From assembly GCA_002281875.1 (NCBI GenBank), contig NCHN01000024.1, positions 1-44,493 of the forward strand: a stretch of DNA of 44,493 nucleotides, given 5' to 3'. Positions 34,765 through 44,175 of this stretch are shown here, piece after piece. A program made the translations under genes and the position numbers. The notes under the pieces are model-generated. The model was given only the letters and a program-made list of their open reading frames with translations, was not told the DNA's origin and ran no database searches. Source of the DNA: Sphingobacteriia bacterium 24-36-13 (lineage in GTDB: Bacteria > Bacteroidota > Bacteroidia > Chitinophagales > Chitinophagaceae). Positions within the stretch are counted from its first letter, which is position 1. Each line of letters starts with the position of its first letter.

Positions 34765-34805
34765 AATATCAAATTTTTCCCCTCGAAAGATTTGATATTT
34801 TTTTT
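34765..34805 (+). terminator. Intrinsic terminator after the small ORF
   Basis: A perfect 10-bp stem AATATCAAAT (34765-34774) and ATTTGATATT (34790-34799) surrounds a 15-nt loop and is followed by a run of T residues to 34805. It ends whatever is transcribed from 34500-34740 before the promoter of the FadN-like gene. Confidence 0.8.
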
Positions 34806-34866
34806 GCCCAGAAGGTAGCCCCGGAAAAAAATTACCTTATCTTCGGAAAATAGTTGCATAACTAAC

Positions 34867-34874
34867 TAATTTTG
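34867..34874 (+). promoter_or_regulatory. Putative -7 promoter box for the FadN-like gene
   Basis: TAATTTTG matches TAnnTTTG exactly and lies 43 nt before the ATG at 34918, downstream of a terminator. This is the expected place for the promoter. I see no good -33 box. Confidence 0.4.
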
Positions 34875-34917
34875 TCGAGCCAAGCTTGGCAGATACTTGA
34901 CCATAAATCATTCAATA

Positions 34918-37293
34918 ATGAAACGTTCAATTAAAAAAGTTGCGGTATTAGGAAGCGGTGTAATGGGTTCTAGAATTGCTTGTCATTTTGCAGGCATAGG
35001 CTTACCAGTGTTATTATTAGATATGGTTCCAGCTGCAGCAGCAGAAAGTAACAAACCTGCAGAACGCAACAAACTAGTAAACGATGCACTATCAGCTGCT
35101 ATAAAAAGCAATCCTTCTCCTGTATTTACAAAGTCGGTAATCAACAGAATTAAAACAGGAAACTTCGACGACAATATGAAAGATATTGCTGGTTGCGATT
35201 GGATTATTGAAGTGGTGGTAGAACGTTTAGACATTAAGCAATTGATTTATGAAAAAGTAGAAAAACATAGAAAGCCAGGAACCCTTATCACTTCTAATAC
35301 TTCAGGTATTCCTATTCATATGATGGCCGAAGGCAGAAGCGATGATTTCAAAAAGCATTTCTGTGGCACACACTTTTTTAACCCTCCACGCTATTTGCGT
35401 TTACTAGAAATTATTCCTACTCCTTTTACCGATCAAGAAGTGGTTGATTTCTTAATGCATTATGGAGATGTGCATTTGGGTAAAACCACTGTACTATGTA
35501 AAGACACTCCAGCGTTTATTGCCAATAGAATTGGGGTATTCAGCATCATGAGCATTTTCCATATCATGGAAAAACAAGGCTTAACCGTAGATGAAATTGA
35601 CGCGCTTACCGGACCAATCATTGGTCGTCCTAAATCGGCCACATTTAGAACAGCTGATGTAGTGGGTATAGATACATTGGTAAAAGTGGCAAAAGGAGTG
35701 GCAGACAATTGTCCCAATGATGAAGCCATAGCAATATTTACGATACCTACTTGGTTAGATACCATTACCACCAACAATTGGTTGGGAGATAAAACCGGTC
35801 AGGGATTTTTCAAAAAAATAAAATCGGCCGCAGGCAAAGAAATATTAACCTTGAATTTGGCTACCATGGAATATGGAGCCAGAGTAAAGCCCAAATTCGC
35901 TAGCCTTGAAGCAGCTAAACCTATTGAAGATTTAAAGCAAAGAATAAAAATGTTGAGTGCTGCACCTGATAAAGCAGGTGAGTTCTACAGGGCTTTTCAT
36001 TTTTCTTTATTCTCTTATATCTCATTTAGAATTCCAGAAATTAGCGATGAAGTTTACAGAGTAGATGATGCCATGATGGCGGGCTTTGGTTGGGAAATTG
36101 GGGCGTTTGAATCTTGGGATACAGTAGGAGTTGCAAAAACGGTTGAAGCCATGCAGGCAGCCGGATATGCTGTTGCACCATGGGTTTCAGAAATGTTGGC
36201 TACCGGCGCTACCCATTTTTACAAAGTAGAAAATGGTAAGAGATTATATTATGATATACCATCAAAATCATTCAAAGCTATACCAGGTGGAGAGTCGTTC
36301 TTGATCTTAAAAAACCATAGCGATAATTTAGTTTGGAAAAACAGTGCATGTAGAATGTACGATATAGGTGATGGCGTTGCTGGATTAGAATGGAGCACTA
36401 AAATGAACAGCATGGGTGGCGAAGTTTTAGAAGGCGTTAATAAAGCCATTAGCAAAGCTGAAGAAAGTTTTAAAGGATTGGTTATTGCCAATGAAGGACC
36501 CAACTTTAGTGCAGGTGCCAACGTAGGAATGATCTTTATGCTAGCCATAGAGCAAGAATACGATGAATTAGATATGGCCATTCGCATGTTCCAAAACAGT
36601 ATGATGCGCTTACGCTATTCAAGTGTGCCAGTAGTAACAGCCCCACATGGATTAACATTAGGAGGTGGATGCGAAATGAATTTACATGCAGACAAAGTGT
36701 GTGCAGCTGCAGAAACCTATATAGGATTAGTAGAGTTAGGCGTTGGTTTAATACCAGGTGGTGGTGGAACCAAAGAATTTGCTTTGCGTGCTTCCGATGA
36801 ATTACACGAAGACGAACCAGAAACCAATACATTAAAGAAAAGATTCTTTGCTATTGCAACCGCTAAAGTAGCTACTTCAGCACAAGAAGCTTTTGAAATG
36901 GGCATTTTAAGACCAGGTACCGATGAAGTAGTAATGAATATTGGAAGAAGAATTGCAGAAGCAAAGAAATCGGTTTTAGAATTACACGAAGCAGGCTACA
37001 ACACCCCAGTACAAAGAACCGATATTAAAGTATTGGGCAAATCAGGATTGGGTGCAATGTTGGCTGGTATTAATGGAATGTGGAGAGGTGGTTATGCTAC
37101 CGACCATGATGCATTAGTAGCTCGTAAGCTGGCTTATGTGATGTGTGGTGGAGATTTGAGTGAACAAACAATGGTAAGCGAGCAATACCTCTTAGATTTA
37201 GAAAGAGAGGCATTCTTAAGTTTATGCGGAGAAAAGAAATCCTTAGAAAGAATACAGAGCGTATTAAAAAGTGGAAGACCTATTCGTAACTAA
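34918..37293 (+). CDS. FadN-like 3-hydroxyacyl-CoA dehydrogenase / enoyl-CoA hydratase fusion
   Basis: A two-domain beta-oxidation enzyme of 791 aa. The N-terminal half is the NAD-binding hydroxyacyl-CoA dehydrogenase: VAVLGSGVMGSRIACHFAG at the start, and the catalytic His/Glu in CGTHFFNPPRYLRLLEIIP. The C-terminal half is a crotonase: oxyanion residues in NFSAGANVGM and THGLTLGGGCEMNLHAD-like segments (positions about 575-600), with the second catalytic Glu region in LVELGVGLIPGGGGTKE. This order, dehydrogenase first, is that of Bacillus FadN rather than E. coli FadB/FadJ. The ATG at 34918 fits the Rossmann start. No thiolase or acyl-CoA dehydrogenase gene follows on the same strand within the window, and its stop overlaps the convergent gene by 4 bp. 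Confidence 0.93.
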   Translation: MKRSIKKVAVLGSGVMGSRIACHFAGIGLPVLLLDMVPAAAAESNKPAERNKLVNDALSAAIKSNPSPVFTKSVINRIKTGNFDDNMKDIAGCDWIIEVVVERLDIKQLIYEKVEKHRKPGTLITSNTSGIPIHMMAEGRSDDFKKHFCGTHFFNPPRYLRLLEIIPTPFTDQEVVDFLMHYGDVHLGKTTVLCKDTPAFIANRIGVFSIMSIFHIMEKQGLTVDEIDALTGPIIGRPKSATFRTADVVGIDTLVKVAKGVADNCPNDEAIAIFTIPTWLDTITTNNWLGDKTGQGFFKKIKSAAGKEILTLNLATMEYGARVKPKFASLEAAKPIEDLKQRIKMLSAAPDKAGEFYRAFHFSLFSYISFRIPEISDEVYRVDDAMMAGFGWEIGAFESWDTVGVAKTVEAMQAAGYAVAPWVSEMLATGATHFYKVENGKRLYYDIPSKSFKAIPGGESFLILKNHSDNLVWKNSACRMYDIGDGVAGLEWSTKMNSMGGEVLEGVNKAISKAEESFKGLVIANEGPNFSAGANVGMIFMLAIEQEYDELDMAIRMFQNSMMRLRYSSVPVVTAPHGLTLGGGCEMNLHADKVCAAAETYIGLVELGVGLIPGGGGTKEFALRASDELHEDEPETNTLKKRFFAIATAKVATSAQEAFEMGILRPGTDEVVMNIGRRIAEAKKSVLELHEAGYNTPVQRTDIKVLGKSGLGAMLAGINGMWRGGYATDHDALVARKLAYVMCGGDLSEQTMVSEQYLLDLEREAFLSLCGEKKSLERIQSVLKSGRPIRN

Positions 37294-38858
37294 CGAATAG
37301 AATACACAATCCAGTTTTCTGTTTCAAAGACTCGGTTGGATCGTAGATTCAACCGATCTCTCATTACCAACATATTGTAGGCGTTCATTGCCGTAAAATT
37401 ATGTTTGAGGTTATGCCGCTTTGCAATAAGTATATATTCTACCGAAAGAGCTGGATTCTCAATAACAGTAATAAAGTTCTTTTGTAACGGCATGACCAAT
37501 CCTTCTAAATTGGGCAAGTGAGCAACCACCCCATAGGCAGCAGCATCATCAATTAATACGGGCCTTTCAGCTGATTTGACAGATCCAATATAATCGGCCA
37601 AAATTTTTTCTTCAGAATCCTTCTTCTTAGCTATCCAACTAGGGGTATCGGTAATCATTTTTACAAATCGCTGCTCATCAAAATCGGAAGTTTCTTTAAA
37701 ATAATAAAGTCCACCTAGTAGCGATAAACCTGTTCCTACTAAAATAATAACAGAAGACATAAAGCGATTCAACTTTACACCAGATGCAAAATTGAGCGCA
37801 ACAAAAGAAAGTACAGGAATGATGACAAAATATTCAGTGGTTAAATAAAACTGTATATCAATCAAAACAATAGAAGTGAAAATTAAGGGCGTAAAAATAG
37901 TCAAGAGTTCATATAGCTTTCCCTTAAACAATATCATTGCAGAAATAAAAATGGGTGCTAGAAAAATAGTGAAAAGAGGAAAAATAATTTGGGTCTGCTT
38001 ACTTAAGTTATCGCCAGATCCCCTTTCTAAAATATTCGTAATAGTAGACACACCGGTTACACGCCAGTTAGAATACTGACTACTCAAGAAATAAGTAGGA
38101 TCACCTGCGTGCGATTGATTCAATACCCTAAATAAAAACACCGCAGCCAATGGAAGTAGATAAAGTATAAAATACAAAGACACCGTTCTATTTACCAATT
38201 TTCTTCTAAGCGATCGATTGTTTAAAGCCTGGTAGTATTGGAAAACAACTGGTTCACCCTTAGCAGTTTTGATCCCCTCAATAGAAACCAATACAACAAA
38301 GGGTAAGAAGCCTAATATCAACCAGAGAAATTTAATCTCCGAAAATATCAATGCCCCTAAATACAAACTGGCCAACGATAAATAATAAGTCGTTTGGTTT
38401 TTATAATAGAAAAATAAACTTCTGAAAAGTAAATAAGTAAACAGCATAATAGCTGCAATATTTCTACCACTTGTTGCGGCAAAAATAAATTGTGGGTGAA
38501 GCAAAAACAACGCCATCAATGAAATAATCATCGTTCTTGCAGGAAGGCCAGAACCATTGATGTCTTTTGCCATAAAGAAAAACAAGAAAGACATTAAAAC
38601 AATGGAAGAAGCAACAGGTGCAAACAAATAGCCGAATGGCGCAAAAATCACATTGATTAAAAAAGAAGTGGTTGGAAAAGTAGTACCTAAGGTTAACAAG
38701 GTATTTTCACTGTACTCAAACAACAATTTTAATTTCTCGGCATAGAAAAGACGTTCAGGATGTTCGTATCCAGTTCTATTAAACATCCATGCTAAAATGA
38801 GGTAATAAATTACCAGCAGCAAAGACACTACCCTTAATTGTTGACTCCTAAACTTCAT
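37290..38858 (-). CDS. Polytopic membrane protein of the exopolysaccharide operon (GT39/GT-C-like?)
   Basis: A 522-aa inner-membrane protein with about 10-11 hydrophobic segments over residues 1-380 and a soluble tail of about 130 residues (ADYIGSVKSAERPVLIDDAAAYG...). The layout, with a long first loop (RTGYEHPERLFYAEK) and many helices, resembles GT-C glycosyltransferases such as the PMT/ArnT group, but I see no decisive catalytic motif, so this is only a suggestion. Its ATG overlaps the TGA of the GT2 synthase gene (38855-38858), so translation is coupled. Its stop overlaps that of the convergent FadN-like gene. A role in modifying, or assembly of, the polysaccharide is inferred from context. 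Confidence 0.75.
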   Translation of the reverse strand: MKFRSQQLRVVSLLLVIYYLILAWMFNRTGYEHPERLFYAEKLKLLFEYSENTLLTLGTTFPTTSFLINVIFAPFGYLFAPVASSIVLMSFLFFFMAKDINGSGLPARTMIISLMALFLLHPQFIFAATSGRNIAAIMLFTYLLFRSLFFYYKNQTTYYLSLASLYLGALIFSEIKFLWLILGFLPFVVLVSIEGIKTAKGEPVVFQYYQALNNRSLRRKLVNRTVSLYFILYLLPLAAVFLFRVLNQSHAGDPTYFLSSQYSNWRVTGVSTITNILERGSGDNLSKQTQIIFPLFTIFLAPIFISAMILFKGKLYELLTIFTPLIFTSIVLIDIQFYLTTEYFVIIPVLSFVALNFASGVKLNRFMSSVIILVGTGLSLLGGLYYFKETSDFDEQRFVKMITDTPSWIAKKKDSEEKILADYIGSVKSAERPVLIDDAAAYGVVAHLPNLEGLVMPLQKNFITVIENPALSVEYILIAKRHNLKHNFTAMNAYNMLVMRDRLNLRSNRVFETENWIVYSIR

Positions 38859-40726
38859 TTTACTTCATTTGCATTTGCTGCTGCGGCAGCAGATGATGAA
38901 TGAGACATTTTAGTTAACCCATGATTGGTTTTTTCCCAATAAAAAGGTTTATAAATTAATTGCCATAATCCCTTATAAGCAGCTATAGAGTGCATTAACC
39001 AATAAAAAGGATTCACTAGTGCAAACAAAATCAACTCGTAAAACCTACGCTTAAATACAGCCAACATATTTACATAAATCATCAAAGTATTTCCAGCTAC
39101 GAAGTTGAAAATAGAAATATATAATACCCAGTCTGGAAATAAAACTCGCACAGTTTGTAAATCGAAAATGATATATATAATATAAAACCCAAGCAATACA
39201 GGATAAAGCAAAAATGTGATGGGAGTAAATCCAACGAAGAAGTTGAATCCAAAGAAACCCCTCCATCCAATTTTATTTACCAATCTAATTGGATTACGCA
39301 TATGCACCAACAAGGTTTGCATATACCCTTTAATCCAACGAGAACGCTGCCTAATCCAGTTAAATGGTTCGTTATTGGCTTCTTCTAAAGTAGTACTGTT
39401 TACTACTCCTACTTTATATCTTTTCTCGAATACACGTACACCCAAATCGGCATCCTCGGTTACATTAAATGGATCCCAACCACCCAACTCTTTTAACTTG
39501 TCTAATTTAAAATGATTAGATGTTCCTCCCAACGGAATAGGAACGTCTAATGACTGCAAACCAGGTAACATATAATCGAACCAATAAGAATATTCTAAAG
39601 TGAACATTCTAGTGAGCAGATTTTCATTCTTATTAAAATAGTTCAAGGCGCCTTGCAGTACCACATAGTCTTTAGGTAATTTTCTAAATAGACTTACTAC
39701 TTTTTTTAATTGATCAGAATCAGGCACATCTTCCGCATCATAGATGGTTAAATAAATTCCTTTACAAAAGAAAAGCCCGTAGTTACAAGCTTTGGGCTTG
39801 GTCTTAGGCATATGAAAGGGAACCACAATGGTTTCAAAGTTGGCAGGGAAATCTAGATTTCGTACGGCATTCAAAGTTTTATCATCGTCCTCTTCAATCA
39901 ATAGTTTAACGTCTAGTTTACCACGTGGATAATCTAGGCTTCGCAGATTCCATATTAATTTACGAATCAGTTTATCCTCTTTATATACAGGAAGCAGAAT
40001 GGTATATACAGGAAGGGTATCATTCTTTACAGCTTTTACTTCCTCCTTGGTTACCACTTCAACCAGCTCATATTTAGATCCTTTTAAAGCGATGTATAAC
40101 TTAAATACAATAGAGAAAAGAAAGACGAAACTAAAAAATAGGTTAAAGAAAATAAAGCTATTAACAAAGTTGACGGTAAGCAACAATAAGGCAAATCCAA
40201 TGGCAATAAATATAAACAACAACTGCGCATCGGTAAAAGTAGTTAGTCCAGAACTCTCTGGATCTTTGCGCATCAAACTAAATACCGATTCTTTAACATA
40301 GTATTCTCCTCTTAATTTGTGTACCATCCAAGTGATGTCCAAATCGGAGGCAGCAACTAATTTAATCTTGGTATTGAATTTAATTTCAAGAATACCTTGT
40401 AAGCGCTCATCCATGGGATCGGCAGCTGCTACCAATAAATTACCCTTGCCGTCATTGCGCATGGGTAAATATAAAAAAGCGTTCAGGTGAAGTAGGTCAC
40501 ATTGCTCTACAAAGCTTTCGTCTAAAACTTCGTTTCGCACATCAACCAACGGAAAACCTGAACGCTCTAAAAACGATACATATAATTTTCGGGTTAGGTA
40601 CCCAAAGTTAAGCGCAGCCTTAATTTGCGCATATTCAAACTCATCGGCAATCACGTCAATTTCTTCCAGTTTGGCCGTGGTAAACAAGCCCACACTAATC
40701 ATATTATTCAAGGCACAAACAGGCAT
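38855..40726 (-). CDS. Cellulose-synthase-like family 2 glycosyltransferase with N-terminal T2SSE_N/MshEN-type domain
   Basis: A processive membrane glycosyltransferase of 623 aa. Residues about 40-140 (GFPLVDVRNEVLDES...NLLVAAADPMDE) match the T2SSE_N/MshEN-type fold known from type II secretion and pilus ATPases. Two membrane helices follow (about 166-212), then a GT2 catalytic domain with EEDDDKT near 278, DAED (330-333), TED (423-425) and QRSRW (460-464, equal to the Q-x-x-R-W of cellulose and hyaluronan synthases), and three or more C-terminal membrane helices (about 480-600). It would polymerise and export a polysaccharide across the inner membrane. It lies 27 bp after the BcsB-like gene and overlaps the next gene by 4 bp. 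Confidence 0.9.
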   Translation of the reverse strand: MPVCALNNMISVGLFTTAKLEEIDVIADEFEYAQIKAALNFGYLTRKLYVSFLERSGFPLVDVRNEVLDESFVEQCDLLHLNAFLYLPMRNDGKGNLLVAAADPMDERLQGILEIKFNTKIKLVAASDLDITWMVHKLRGEYYVKESVFSLMRKDPESSGLTTFTDAQLLFIFIAIGFALLLLTVNFVNSFIFFNLFFSFVFLFSIVFKLYIALKGSKYELVEVVTKEEVKAVKNDTLPVYTILLPVYKEDKLIRKLIWNLRSLDYPRGKLDVKLLIEEDDDKTLNAVRNLDFPANFETIVVPFHMPKTKPKACNYGLFFCKGIYLTIYDAEDVPDSDQLKKVVSLFRKLPKDYVVLQGALNYFNKNENLLTRMFTLEYSYWFDYMLPGLQSLDVPIPLGGTSNHFKLDKLKELGGWDPFNVTEDADLGVRVFEKRYKVGVVNSTTLEEANNEPFNWIRQRSRWIKGYMQTLLVHMRNPIRLVNKIGWRGFFGFNFFVGFTPITFLLYPVLLGFYIIYIIFDLQTVRVLFPDWVLYISIFNFVAGNTLMIYVNMLAVFKRRFYELILFALVNPFYWLMHSIAAYKGLWQLIYKPFYWEKTNHGLTKMSHSSSAAAAANANEVK

Positions 40727-40753
40727 AGACGCTACGGATTTTTAAGGAACCAA

Positions 40754-42738
40754 TTAAACAATCTCTTGAGATTTTTTAACACGCTTTCTAATAAAGAAGA
40801 ATCCAAGTACTAGTAAGATGGCCAAACCACCCAACATAAAGTATTTGTATTTATTCCAAAGCATCGCCATATTATTTTTATCTCCTCTATAGGTAACCAA
40901 CCCTGCATTATCAGGAAGTTTAAAGAAGAAATTACTCTTACCCTTACTATTGGCAATACATACGTTACTTTCAATAGCGGAGTATTGAGAACCAAAACTC
41001 TTAATAACGCCTTCAAATGCATCACTAATACTAGAATCTCCCAAGGCACTAACTAATAGGAATGTAGAACTACCCTGTCGGAATATTTGAGCAATACCCG
41101 AGTTAGAAAAGTCATTAATGGAATAGGAAGTTTCTCCACTAATATCCTTATACAACTGGAAATCTCTATTAAACTGAACAGGTAAGTTTTTCTCGAAATT
41201 CTTAATCAATGGATCGTTTCTGTGTAAGAGCGCAATCGCATTCATATTAGCCATATCATTTAAGTTGGCCTTATCAGAAGACACCAATTCAGGAATGAAT
41301 AAATAGTTAGCAGCTAAGGTTGCTGTATTTAATTGATAAATCAATTCACCCAAAGATGGCGCCAAGTAAGGCATTAGTGTTGGGGTAATAATACAACGCA
41401 AAGCCTTCTTTCTAAATTCACCAGGATAGTTAAAGAAGTTATAGAACTCATTCACTTTTTCACCAGAGAACACAAGGTTAGATGTTTTGGTATCAATGAA
41501 TCCAAAGAAGTTAGAGAAACCTTCCTTACAAATACCACCTGCACCGTGGAAGCGCATTTCAACAACTCTATGTCTCCATTAAAGCTGGTTTTATCGTGCA
41601 AGTCGGTACTAAATACCAAGTTGTCATTTAAGTAAACGTTCAAGAAACCACGGTCACCTTCTTTTAATAAAGACAACATTGCTTCTAAGTGAAAAGTTAA
41701 CTTTTTAGGAATGGCGTTGTAATCGGCCAAAGAGAACGCATAGTTGGTTTTAAGTGCCCCAATACCTTCCATTAATTTTGGTGTACCACCTAATTCTTCT
41801 AAAGAGAACACCACAGGTAACTGGTTCTTATCAAAATAAGAAGGAGGACCCGCATCAACAATCATGGTATAAGTAAAACTACCATTGATGATTTTATAAT
41901 TGGTTAAAGTATAAATGGCTTTTCGATATCCTTCCTGGTCTTTACCAGTAATTACAAAAATATAATCCCCATTATCGAGTATCACATTCTTAATCAACCC
42001 TTGACCATTTTTGAATTCAGGTAACTGCGCTTGAATATACGGAGGAAGCTTACTGTATAAACCAGTCAATACCGTTGTACCAACTGAAGAATCGGTATTT
42101 CTATAGTTAGAAGTGGCAATTTCTTCTAAGCCCCCTTTTTGTTTTAATAATGCGAATACAATCGCACCGCTGGTTAAATCGTCTAAATCTGCATTAACAG
42201 GGGTAGAAACGGAATTAAATTCAGAAATGGTTTCTTTTAAACTATGATAATAAGTTGTACGATCTTGCTTCACTACTTCTAAATAAGAAGAGTTTCTTAC
42301 GGTAACCCAAATAGCCGGATTGTCTACGTCTTTACAATACTCATCAGACATAGCCATTTTAGCATCAATTCTCATTTTAATAAAACGACCGTCTTCTTGA
42401 ACGTATCTTTTATTCAAAGGAATTACAATGGTCATAACAGAGTCAATAGCATCTGCCACTAAACGAGTGGTATACACCGGTTCGTCTTTTAACGAAACGG
42501 TTATTGTAGACATGTCTTCTCTAAGAACCTGAGATGGCTTTACCTGAAGAATCAAATTTGTACGATCCACATCATCCCTAGGTTGCACTTTAAGGAAGTA
42601 AGAGATGGCACCATTAATTCCCATAATGGATTCATTTCTATATCCCATTGCTTCCAAAGAGCGGGTTTTGAAATCCTGGGCAATAATACTACCTGCCATG
42701 AGCAGGAACAGTACGAGCAGGGAAGATTTTGTTTTCAT
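40754..42738 (-). pseudogene. BcsB-like exopolysaccharide synthase accessory protein, split by a single frameshift
   Basis: The first part (42738 to about 41566) has a signal peptide (ending GSIIAQ) and a periplasmic beta-rich domain like cellulose synthase regulatory subunit BcsB. It then reads TSFNGDIELLKCAS... and stops at 41452. The continuation is in another frame (...VVEMRFHGAGGICKEGF) and ends with one membrane helix (YFMLGGLAILLVLGFFFI) and a basic tail at 40754, as BcsB does. Adding one base, for example restoring GAGG for GAG near 41566-41568, rejoins the frames as NGDIEVVEMRFHG and gives about 661 aa, normal for the family. It may be a real mutation, a sequencing error or a programmed shift; no classic slippery heptamer is visible. 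It lies between the kinase gene (17 bp) and the GT2 gene (27 bp). Confidence 0.82.
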
Positions 42739-42755
42739 GATTTCGGGTATTTAAA

Positions 42756-44126
42756 CTAAGCCAGTTTGAATTTGAGTTTAAAATAGTTTCCAACAGTTAC
42801 ATTGCTTTCGTAAGTAAGCGAGCCGCCCATATCTTCGGTAAGCTGCTTTGCAATGGAAAATCCCATACCCGATTGGTTGGTGGCCAAATCAGATTGATTG
42901 GGATTGGTTAAACGACTAAAATATTCATCCAATTTTTCCATACCGATTGGGTTGGCTGTTTTATTGATGATCTCAATAATACAGGCCCCATCAAGGTCGT
43001 TGGCATGAATACTCACCGAAGAACCCTTTTGGATAAACCTAATAACGTTAGAAAGTAGCTTGAATAATATATGACGTAAAAATATTTTATCAATATTGAC
43101 CATTACTTCCGAAGGAGAAAGGTGAACTTGTAAGTTCACTTGCTTAATGCTGGCAGCATCTACAAGGGTAATGGCCGCTTTTTCTACTTCAGGAATGATG
43201 TCGAATTGTTCCATATGGTAAGTGATCTTACCCGTATCGGCTTCGGCAGACTCTGCCAATTTTTGACTGAGGTAATGTAGTTTTTCATTACCCATTGTGA
43301 TATAACTCAGAATTTCTTTTTGATCGCTGGTTAAATTGCTGCTTTTTCTATTTATCAAATCAATAGAAATTTGATTCGACCCAATAAAGTTCTTCAGGTC
43401 GTGAATCATGATGTTCAGGGTGTTCTGTCGATAATCACTTAACTCTTTTAAGCGGCGATTCTTCTCATCAATAATATGGTGCTGGTCGTTAATTTTTTCG
43501 TTCTGCTCTAATAAACGACGGTTAGACTCTTCAATAATTAAGTTTTTTTCCGTTTCTCTTTTTACAATTTGATATCTATTAAAGGCAATCATGATAGAAA
43601 AAGCAGAAACCAGAAAATACACTCCTCCCCCATTAGAAATTAAACTACTGTAGCCCCCCGTTTGGTTATTGAGTGAGTACATGAATAAAATAATGGTAAA
43701 AGAAATGGCTGCATGCAATTGAGCAAAAATGGGCCTCCAGAATAAAATGGTATTCAACAAAAGCATCATGATAGATGCCAATAAATAATAAGGCATGGCC
43801 AATGAAACAGGAACAATACCGCAAATCATAGACACCAATGCAATATTTACCCCAACCACTAAGTTTAATATCAGTTCATGGCCCCATCTTTTTTTGGTGC
43901 CAAAAATGTAAAAGAAATAAGAAATGCTAAAGAAAATCAAGCGAATGATCAAAAGGAATACCCAATCTTCCTTCATAAACAGCACATCGAGTAACCAGAA
44001 TAGGGGAAGTGAGAACATAAGCGTCCACACAGCCACATTAGAATAGTAAGCACCTCGCTTAACTAATTCGTTAGAAAGCTTAGCGCGGTCTATATTTACA
44101 TAAGGAATCCGATGGTAGTCGATCAT
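42756..44126 (-). CDS. Membrane sensor histidine kinase with degenerate G1 box, linked to the exopolysaccharide operon
   Basis: A 456-aa kinase with about six membrane helices (residues 30-182), a coiled coil (187-230) and a HisKA domain with the phospho-acceptor His242 in NIMIHDLKNFIGS. The ATPase domain is partly conserved: a N-box-like HILFKLLSNVIRF and a G2/G3 region SGMGFSIAKQLTEDMGG. The G1 box (usually DxGxG) is replaced by IIEIINKTANPIGM, so ATP binding may be altered. It is the first gene of the minus-strand polysaccharide operon, with no response-regulator gene beside it in the window. Control of polysaccharide synthesis or expression is inferred from position. Confidence 0.88.
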   Translation of the reverse strand: MIDYHRIPYVNIDRAKLSNELVKRGAYYSNVAVWTLMFSLPLFWLLDVLFMKEDWVFLLIIRLIFFSISYFFYIFGTKKRWGHELILNLVVGVNIALVSMICGIVPVSLAMPYYLLASIMMLLLNTILFWRPIFAQLHAAISFTIILFMYSLNNQTGGYSSLISNGGGVYFLVSAFSIMIAFNRYQIVKRETEKNLIIEESNRRLLEQNEKINDQHHIIDEKNRRLKELSDYRQNTLNIMIHDLKNFIGSNQISIDLINRKSSNLTSDQKEILSYITMGNEKLHYLSQKLAESAEADTGKITYHMEQFDIIPEVEKAAITLVDAASIKQVNLQVHLSPSEVMVNIDKIFLRHILFKLLSNVIRFIQKGSSVSIHANDLDGACIIEIINKTANPIGMEKLDEYFSRLTNPNQSDLATNQSGMGFSIAKQLTEDMGGSLTYESNVTVGNYFKLKFKLA

Positions 44127-44175
44127 GGGTACTTATCTACAACTGGTAAAATATTATTCAAACTAATTTTAAAAC

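Larger units (their letters stand above)
34425..34917. other. Long AT-rich intergenic and leader region between gatC and the FadN-like gene
   Basis: This 493-bp stretch holds no conventional gene. It contains AT-rich sequence (34440-34650), a 26-codon ORF (34660-34740), an intrinsic terminator (34765-34805), a weaker hairpin (AAGGTA 34812-34817, TACCTT 34833-34838) and a TAATTTTG box (34867-34874) before the FadN-like gene. Another TAATTTTG lies at 34514-34521 and could drive the small ORF. I see no tRNA or riboswitch I can name. Confidence 0.5.

Noticed and set aside
36536-36832. Minus-strand ORF inside the FadN-like gene
   Set aside because: It is antisense to the crotonase active-site region and its translation is not protein-like.
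41566-41568. Programmed -1 frameshifting in the BcsB-like gene
   Set aside because: No X-XXY-YYZ slippery heptamer and no obvious downstream pseudoknot. A simple base loss or sequencing error is the simpler reading.
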